A DNA stretch of 64,000 nucleotides. Origin: Axinella damicornis. Lineage: Eukaryota > Porifera > Demospongiae > Axinellida > Axinellidae. The notes below the pieces were generated by a model. That model saw only the letters and a program-made list of their open reading frames with translations, made no database searches and was not told the origin of the DNA. The stretch is from assembly GCA_963931865.1 (NCBI GenBank), contig OZ007507.1, forward strand, positions 17,667,086 through 17,731,085, given 5' to 3'. Positions 38,501-47,500 of the stretch are shown one piece after another. The stretch's first letter is position 1, and every line of letters starts with the position of its first letter. The position numbers were made by a program, and so were the translations under genes.

Positions 38501-41500
38501 ATTCATTGTGAGAAAGAAAAAGAGGAATTGTAAGTTCATTTTAATACTGCAGTACACAACTGATTCTGTCATTTCAGTTGCTTGATTGAAAGAATGTCTG
38601 TACTTGCTAACTAAACCTCATATACAAATGATGATTCTCAAGGTCCCGTTTTACCTCTTTATTTTGAACCTCCGAGAAGTACATTTGAGGTTGTGTGTAT
38701 GCAATGCAACCAACACATATCTTAATCTTTACCAACAGCCAAGAAACAGGACTTTGGGGAAAATTGTGACAGGTAACGTTAAAGAGAGAATACTGTTTCT
38801 GGATTTATATGCATATGCACCATCTTACAATGCATTCCATAGCATCAAAGGGATGTATAAATGTGGTGTTTGCGTGAATACTGACAGGTAGCAGTATACA
38901 TAGGTACACTTTTCAGCCTTTTATTGCAATGTAAAAGTTACAAATGGAAAAATGGACTTGTACGTACCTCAGAAATGACAGTCATACAAAGAGCTGTGAA
39001 AGCAAGGTTTTCGTTCTCTGTCCAAATTATTGAACAAAACTACACGTTGATTTCAATATCTTTTACGGTAGACCTAAGTTTAATGATGTTGGTACAGCAC
39101 AGATGGCACTGCATGCAACAGCACCCTGGGTAAGTGCTCTACTGGGCACTTCTTATTTTGGGGTAGGAGCTCGGTCAGTGTATAATTCGGCCAATCAACA
39201 TCCTGTTTTTCAGGAAATTGAAATCGACATCGTTCGTTCCGTTTTGGGGATGACAGAAATCGGAAAAATGAATTCAGCTGTGAAACCAGTTTTTCAATTT
39301 CCAATTTTTCCATCTCGTGTAGGATAGCCACTGATTCTATTCAGCGGAGTGTTGATGGCTCACCATCCTCTGTCTAGCACTCGTTTACATTTGTCAGTAG
39401 AAATTCGGTCCAGAAAGTACTGATTTCAAATTTCCGTTTTCTTTCTCTCCAGCAACACAGCCAGCAAGCAGCTAGCAGTCCAATTCAACAACGCTGACAG
39501 TGACAGACTGTGAACTTATCATTTGCAGTTCTAGTTGACGACAAGAAGAATACAGAACACAGCAACCGGTTTTTCAAATCCTGATTTCAATTTTCCTGCT
39601 GTTTATTGAAGTATGTACTTTGTATGCCACGCCCCCTTTAGCTTAGCGCCCTCTATTACGTAATCCTCACAATATGCGGGCTCTCGTGCTGCGCGCGCAG
39701 AGAGGCAGGAGGTGGAGCTCTTGGGAGGGTCGTTCCCAGGTCGCTCAGCTACAGAAGCAAGCTCTGGACTGCTGGTTTGTTGCGTGTTGCTTCACCTAGC
39801 TGCCGAATGAATCATCAGTGCATGTGTATGAGTGCATGGCAGCCGTTTGCATCACCAAAGCTGCGCATAAATCCATTCAGCAGTAGGTATGTTGTTTGGC
39901 AAACTTAGCGATTAGCTATAAAATTATGAAGTCTAGCCTAATAAGTGACAAATGATCCCAGTCTCGTGTAGGCACCAGTGTGAGATGCTGAAACTTTCTC
40001 AAGATAGCCGCCGGCTTACTAATAGGATTCATTAACACTAGCAAATAAGAATCCTCTTGGTGTTTGCATGTTCAGAAATTACTCGTATTAACTTCAGTGA
40101 TTTTAACCCAGAAAATGTAGCGAGCTTATCTGCTAAGAAGTTTCAAGCCGTAACCATCGCTAAGCTTACTTGACTGGATGGTGCGAATCTGGAATCCAAG
40201 TAGTACCAACTCGGGGTAGGTGTGTTTACTTATAGCTTAACTACATGAATGGCTGAATCAACGTGAGATCAAATCGGGCAAGTTCCACCTCATGTACAGT
40301 CTGCATGGCTGTATGTCCATGCTGAGTGGGACAAAGCTTGTGAGATGATAGAAGAGTTTGATTGGAATGACATAATGGCTAACGACAATAACCTGGGCTC
40401 GCTGATACTCATTGTTAATGACCATATCATGCAGGAATGTGTACCCAGGAAAGTACTCCAGAGAAACCTGCCATGGTTGAAAAAGAAAATAAAGAGTGTA
40501 GTGCTTTGCAATTGTTCAAGAAGAGTGCCAAATTCAGGTCTGCACACAATAGAGCCATCAGCTTGATTCTAGATCTACTAACTACTTACGCCAAGAATGT
40601 GTAGGCAAAAAGTCAATTGGTCAATTGAAAGAGAATGGTTAGTTCTATGACTATAAAATTAGTCCGAGGGCAAAGGATGTCTGCATGAGGGAAATAACAC
40701 AAGCCATGAACAATCAAGTTAAGTTTAAGCTGAAGCCTGCGGTCAGCAATTAAGTAGTGGTGTATTCATAATTTCAAGTATAGTTCCTGATTATGAACCC
40801 AAGTCACATCACCTGGTGGCCGTCCGAAATGCAAATTTTGGACATCTCCTAGAAGCACTTTATCCTTCAGGACCCAACTGGACATGCATATTCCATATGC
40901 GGTCTAAAAAGGGAGAAATACTTTAGAGTGTCCCCTTCAGCGTAGTTATAAAATCTTCTGCATAAAATCTTCAGTATCTGTTTCGCTTTTGAGCATAGAG
41001 GAGGTGTTCTGAGGAGTCAGGAGAGATCGGATGACAGTAGGAACCCAATGCAAGGTATTTAAAATATTCACTCTGTTGAGGTGCTTGGCGTTTAGCCTTA
41101 ATGGCTGCAAAGGAGTGGTTGGAGCTCTCTTCCTATAGACTTAGATGTATTGAAAGTCAGGTGATTATCCAGAGTCCAGTGATCAATCTCCATGATGTCC
41201 CTCTGTAGGGCAGAGAAATCCTCCTGCTCACAGATAGGACGAAAAAGGAGGAGACCGATACATACACGTCACTGTTAAACTTGAATCTCATCTGCATGCT
41301 TTGAAATAGCTGCTACATTTGTTCCAAGGTAACTTTGATATGCTGAATCTACATGAAGGAAATGGATCCACAATCAGGTTATGAATGAATGAGGCATTTC
41401 TTTATTAGAGACAACAATAATGCCCGGCCTTATTAGGCCTATGAGCCACTATACATTTATAGCTAATAGAGTGTATTAACTCTGAGATCAATTCAAAAAT

Positions 41501-44500
41501 AGACTTCTAGCTTTACGCATAATTATTGTATAAATGTTTATTTATTATAACACCAATGAATTAGAATATTTGTGAAATAGGAGATTCAAAGGGGGGTAAA
41601 GGAATTATCCAAATAAGATAGGCAGTCGATCTTAGATCTTCCAACTCAACCCCTCTGTTTCCTCCCCTCCATGGGCCTTCTGAAGCCCCTCCCCCACCTC
41701 GATCTAGCCAAGCCCCTCCTCCACTGTGCATGTTAGGAATCCTCTTTGTAAGCCGGCTATCTTGAGATGGTAGGTGTGCAGGACCAGGCTTTAGTTTCAT
41801 CACAACCTACCCCGAGTTGGTATACTGTACATGTATTATCACTTGGATTCCAGATTCGCACCTTCCAGTCAAGTATGATGGGCTTTGTCAGCAAGCTTAG
41901 CGATGGTTACGGCTTGAAACTTCTTAGCAGATAAGCTCGCTACATTTTCTGGGTTAAAATCACTGAAGTTAATACGAGTAATTTCTGAACATGCAAACAC
42001 CAAGAGGATTTTTGTTTGCTAGTGTTAATGAATCCTATTAGTAAGCCGGCTATCTTCAGATGGTGCCAAAGTTTCAGCATCTCACACTGGTGCCAATAGG
42101 GGTGGCTGGTGGCCTAGCGGTTAACCCTTTAGGGCCCATAGCGCCTAAAGGCGCATAATTAGCGTCCTTTCACACTATGGCTTCTCACTTCGCGGTGACG
42201 GACAGCCTTCGACTAGCACTGGTCCTGGAGTCTTGTCAGTAGTCCCCCTCTGTATAACTACAGAATTAAGGGCGCCAAGCGTCTGGGCTGGCAGCTGTTA
42301 CAGGCAGAAACAAGGCCGCCATTGTAAGTTGATCGAACGGTAAGCTAAAAAGCCTTATCTCGCCGTCAGTATACGCTTACTTGTAATAACGCTCCTGCTT
42401 TGACTTACTGTTGGTCTGCCCTCTCCAGCAATAAAGTAAGTAGCGATGGTCCTCCGCGTATGGCAAGACAACAGTCGAGTTTTAGCAGCTGGTCGAACGG
42501 CGCGATAACCAGACAGCTAGCTCAGTTATCGGCTCCACCCAGTGCCTCCGCCCCTTCCTGCCTTGGTCAACGGTGAGTGTAATCATTGCTGTTAACAGCC
42601 AGGGGCACCCTCCCGAGTTTTGTTGGACGCTGCGCGCCCTGGGCAACGCTCAACGCTGCATGCAGATGCCATTTTATGCTGTGGGGGAGATTTCAATATA
42701 TTTTGGACCCTAAAGAGTTAAAGCATCCGACTGCTAATCTAAAGGTTGCAGGTTCAAATCCCACCATTGCCATAGGAGAGATTTTCTTTCTCTCCTAGGA
42801 GTTGACTCAGCTCTACCCTTAAAAATGAGTAGGTGTGTGCTTGAAGGTGTTTTCACCTGATACAGTTCACACCGCATCCTTCGGAGGGGATGTAAAGCCG
42901 TTGGTCCCGGGGTACTGGTTAATATTAGCATTCATGCTATTCCGGTTACCTCGTTAGCCACTCTACATGGTGGTTTCTCATAAAATAAAAAATAAAATAA
43001 AAACAATACAAGCGACTGGGATCATTTGTCACTTGTATTATTATTCATAGCTAATCGCTAAGTTTACAATTCTACAAGAAGCTTACAGGCCACCATGCAG
43101 TCACCAGTGGCTCACAAGGAGCTTTGGTGATGCAAACGGCTGCCACGCACTCTTACACATGCACTGATGATTCATTCGGCAGCTATAGCTAGGTGCATAA
43201 AGCAACACGCAACAAACCAGCAGTCCAGAGCCTGTGACTTGCTTCTGTAGCTGAGCGACCTGGGAACGACCCTCCCAAGAGCTCCACCTCCTGCCTCTCT
43301 GCGCGCGCAGCACGAGAGCCCGCATATTGTGAGGATTACGTAATAGAGGGCGCTAAGCTAAAGGGGGCGTGGCATACAAAGTACATACTTCAATAAACAG
43401 CAGGAAAATTGAAATCAGGATGATTTGAAAAACCGGTTGCTGTGTTCTGTATTCTTCTTGTCGTCAACTAGAACTGCAAATGATAAGTTCACAGTCTGTC
43501 ACTGTCAGCGTTGTTGAATTGGACTGCTAGCTGCTTGCTGGCTGTGTTGCTGGAGAGAAAGAAAACGGAAATTTGAAATCAGTACTTTCTGGACCGAATT
43601 TCTACTGACAAATGTAAACGAGTGCTAGACAGAGGATGGTGAGCCATTAACTCTCCGCTGAATAGAATCAGTGGCTATCCTACACGAGATGGAAAAATTG
43701 GAAATTGAAAAACTGGTTTCACAGCTGAATTCATTTTTCCGATTTCTGTCATCCCCAAAACGGAACGAACGATGTCGATTTCAATTTCCTGAAAAACAGG
43801 ATGTTGATTGGCCGAATTATACACTGACCGAGCTCCCTCTTTGCAACTTTGTCCTGAATTCTCCTTTAGCTGAGGATGTCAATGCTACAAAGTGGCTGGT
43901 TATGGTTGTTTTATGACGTGTGGAATCTATTGAAAGTATATTTTTGCTTCACTGTAAATTAAAGATGACTTCTCTCTTTCCAACTATAGCAGTGAAGAAT
44001 TGAAACTGAACTCCTACCAGCGTGCTAAGGTATGTATGAGATATGTATATTCATGGATCACTAGTTTTATTATCACATCTCCAACATTTCAGAGACAAGC
44101 TTGTAACTTGTTGCCCACCTGCATTAACTAGGCTACTTCTGCTAGAACTATATGTCGCCTGGGAATTACTTGTAATGCAGTTGAGCGATAGAGCCATTCA
44201 ATTAAGCCCATTGCACTGACAGATCTTGGTGAAAGGGTTAACGTTCTGGTAACTCATCCTGTCATTGCTGTGATTGCCGTATGTCTTCTGTGCATGACTA
44301 CAGAATGAGTCACTGAGGATTGCTACTGATGGTGATGAAGCTGAGGTAGTTGCCTCTGATGTTACCACCTTTTCCAGTGTACACGGATAAGCTAATTCTT
44401 CCTTGCTCATTTAGACTCTACCAGCCAAAACATCACCTACTTATGCTGCTGTTGATCCCGTCATGCCCCTGTGTTCTGTGCCACCCACTGATTCAAGTGT

Positions 44501-47500
44501 TGAGTACAGCAACGTTGACCACAAACGGACTGTGAATCAGGTATGTCTAACTCATTTAGATTTTTGAACTGTCATGTGTAGAATGTTTTGTTTGTACAAA
44601 CTATCCAGCAAGGAGGTCTTGGTTTATTTCCACAGCAAACCAGTGGTCCTATATATGCTGATGTGAATGCTCTCACTGGAAAGACCAAGCCCCCTGCAGT
44701 AGACAACAGGGTTCACTACTCAAGCATCCAAAGTAACTACCGTAATGTGAAGTGTTTCAAACTTTACTTTGGGAACACAATATATTTGAGTATAATTCGT
44801 TCGTAGGACACGCAAGCAACAACCCACCATCAGGCCAGCAATGTTCTCTCAACTCGGACAACCTCTTCACTGAGCTCTTTTCCGTGAATCCTAAGTGGCA
44901 GAAGTTTGGAGAGAAGCTAGGGATGGATGAGGACCTGCTGGATGAGATCTTCACCAACCACGAGGGGGATGAGGAGTGCCTGAGGGACGTGCTAGACATG
45001 TGGGTCAAGAAATCAGAGAATCCAACCTGGAGGACTGTGACTGACGCTCTCCAGAAGATTGGAGAAAACCAACTGGCTGAATCGCTGTACCTGAGATGTA
45101 ACCATCTCTCCTTGTGATTAGTGGTAAACTTGGGAGAAATCTTTGAATTTGTGGTGAAGCATTCTGAGTGATGGTATACCATATATAGGCTCTATGATAC
45201 AACTATCGTGATATAACCACCTACAACTCTGTTCCTTAGTTGTGAGAAAGTTATATCCTGTCACCTTGTGACTGCTGTCCTATGGATTTGCTTCTTATAG
45301 GCACACTTCCCGGGATGGTAGAGTCTACGCCACAGCAAGCCAGTCTTGAACCAGCAGCAGCCAGTACTGTGGTATACACACCAGATGAAGGTATGAAGCA
45401 ACTAGATTGGAGTTAAGATGAAACTCCGTCATCAATTTCCAATTCAATCCCTTCCAGTGGTTGAGATGACCTCCCTACAGCTTTATGCAAAAGATCAATC
45501 TCTGGATGAATCTCTGACAACCTGGGATGAAAAGGAGAATCTTTCAGCTGCCCAGAAAGGTGTTCTAATATATATAAATTAATGAGGCGGAAGCTTATAG
45601 ACTTCCATGATGTGTTTAAGTAGGTTAAAGCCCTAGCTCACATACATGCAGTATTCAACAGTAGACAACAGCTAGGGTTCAGTACTCAGACATCCTGCAC
45701 CCGCCAATTGGCAGTGCTCCCACCGTAGGGCCCACCCTTCCATCACTGCCAGTCAAAAGTGCTATTGTAATATGAAGAGTTAGCTTTTCAGGAACACGTA
45801 TATTATAACTATCATCCCAATTCTTTCATAGGACACACAAATAACAACCAGCCCTCAAGCCAGCAGAATTCTCTCAACTTGGAAAACCTTTTTGCTAGGC
45901 TATATCCCATAAATTCCAAGTGGCAGAAGCTTGGAGAGAAGCTAGGAATGGACGAGGACCTGCTGGATGAGATCTTCACCAACAACGAGAGGGATGAGGA
46001 GTGCCTGAAGGACGTGCTAGACAAGTGGATCAAGAAATCAGAGAATCCAACATGAACGGCTGTGACCGATGCTCTTCAGAAGATTGAAGAGGACAAACTG
46101 GCTGAATCACTGTACCTGAAAGGTAAGCTACTTTTCTGTTGCTGCCTTAAGTTGACCCCCCAAGACTAGTAGCTATTTGAGTGGAATCTCACATGCTGTT
46201 TTCGTTGATCTTTGATAATTCGCACATCCAAGAAAGGTCCCACTGGCACTCCTAATTTCACACTGGTCCTTACTCTCCCAGCGTAGAAGTTCATACTCCG
46301 GTATAGTAAATCTATCACCGAGGTACAAACCCTTCTGTAGAGGAGACTATGAACACATGATACTCAGGGCCATTAAGGATGGGACCAGCAGTTTGGATGC
46401 TATATTTGGGCCGAGTTCAGGTCAACATTTCAACGAGTGAAAATGTATTTGAAACTTTTCATCACTATTGTTTGTAGCTCCACCCTTTATGTTTACTGTG
46501 ACGTCACTTTTAGCCCCGCCCACTCAATTAATTGGCTGCACCAGCCCCGCCTTCTACCTATACTAATGCACTAAACGCGTCATGTGGAATTCTAGCGAGC
46601 AAAATCACCGGATTGTTCCTGGACCAATATGAACTTTATCATCAGCTCCACCTTTTGGCTGTTGGGAATAGTCGATATCTCCTTCCAAGGGGCTGCTACT
46701 GGCAAATGTGCCACACCCACTACCCATTTTATCCTCCAGTTTGCTACTTCAGCGGCAACATACGAACTTTTCCCAACGGCGAAATCCACAAGTTTTCCTT
46801 TGAACTCAACAGTAGCTTCCAACATCGTTCGAGCGAATTCCGCATGCTTTACTTCCGTGAAAGAGCCACTGTATGCGGCCATGATGAGCTATTAAGTACC
46901 TAGCACGTGCGACTAAACGAGATACATGTGACTGTCACGCGCGTGAAAGTTTTCTGTACAACCGCACGAAACCGATAAGTGCTTGGAACGATTCTTGGAA
47001 GACTCCCGGTGTGAGATCTGCAGTGATGAAGCGTATGCAGGCCTCAACAAGCTCCCTTTTGCAAGGTAAGAATTTCAGCGTGTGATAGATCGCCTGACTT
47101 GCGGTTTATATAATTTTGCCAACTTCCTCGTTGCTATAGTGAAATCGTTCACCGCAATCGCGTTCGTATGGTATCGGGAAGCGCGCGCACAACTGCTGGT
47201 CCCATCCTTACTAGGCCTGAGTAGGCTTTCATACAATACTGTTCACTTTATACACATGAACTCAAAAGGGCACTTAATACTGGAGAGTATAGATGTTGAA
47301 ACTTGTGCTGTACTTGTAATAATTAATGGATCTGAATTTACAGTGCTACTAGAAAATAGCTAACTGCTGGAAATGTATAATTGCTGTTTGCATGGAGATC
47401 GCTAATCACCTTGTCACTACTTGTACTATGGATTTGCTTCTTAGGCACACTTCCCGGGATGGTAGAGTCTCCACTGCATCAAGCCAGTCCTGAACCAGCA

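Larger units (their letters stand above)
39166..43838. repeat. Large inverted repeat (about 1.05-kb arms)
   Basis: The left arm 39166-40222 and right arm 41803-43838 are inverse copies with very few differences: for example GGAGCTCGGTCAGTGTATAA at the left edge and TTATACACTGACCGAGCTCC at the right, and CCAACTCGGGGTAGG facing CCTACCCCGAGTTGG at the inner edges. The right arm is longer because a SINE with a nested MITE was inserted. No target duplication is seen at the outer edges, so an inverted segmental duplication is more likely than a classical transposon. Both arms encode MEKLEIEKLVSQLNSFFRFL... reading outward, of unknown meaning. It lies in an intron of gene A. Confidence 0.85.

Noticed and set aside
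44757..45182. 141-codon minus frame over the death-domain exon
   Set aside because: Shadow of the death-domain exon; the + strand reading has a clear domain and splice sites.
46532..46903. 123-codon + frame
   Set aside because: Antisense to the minus frame with better start context; no domain in either, so only the minus one is listed, at low confidence.
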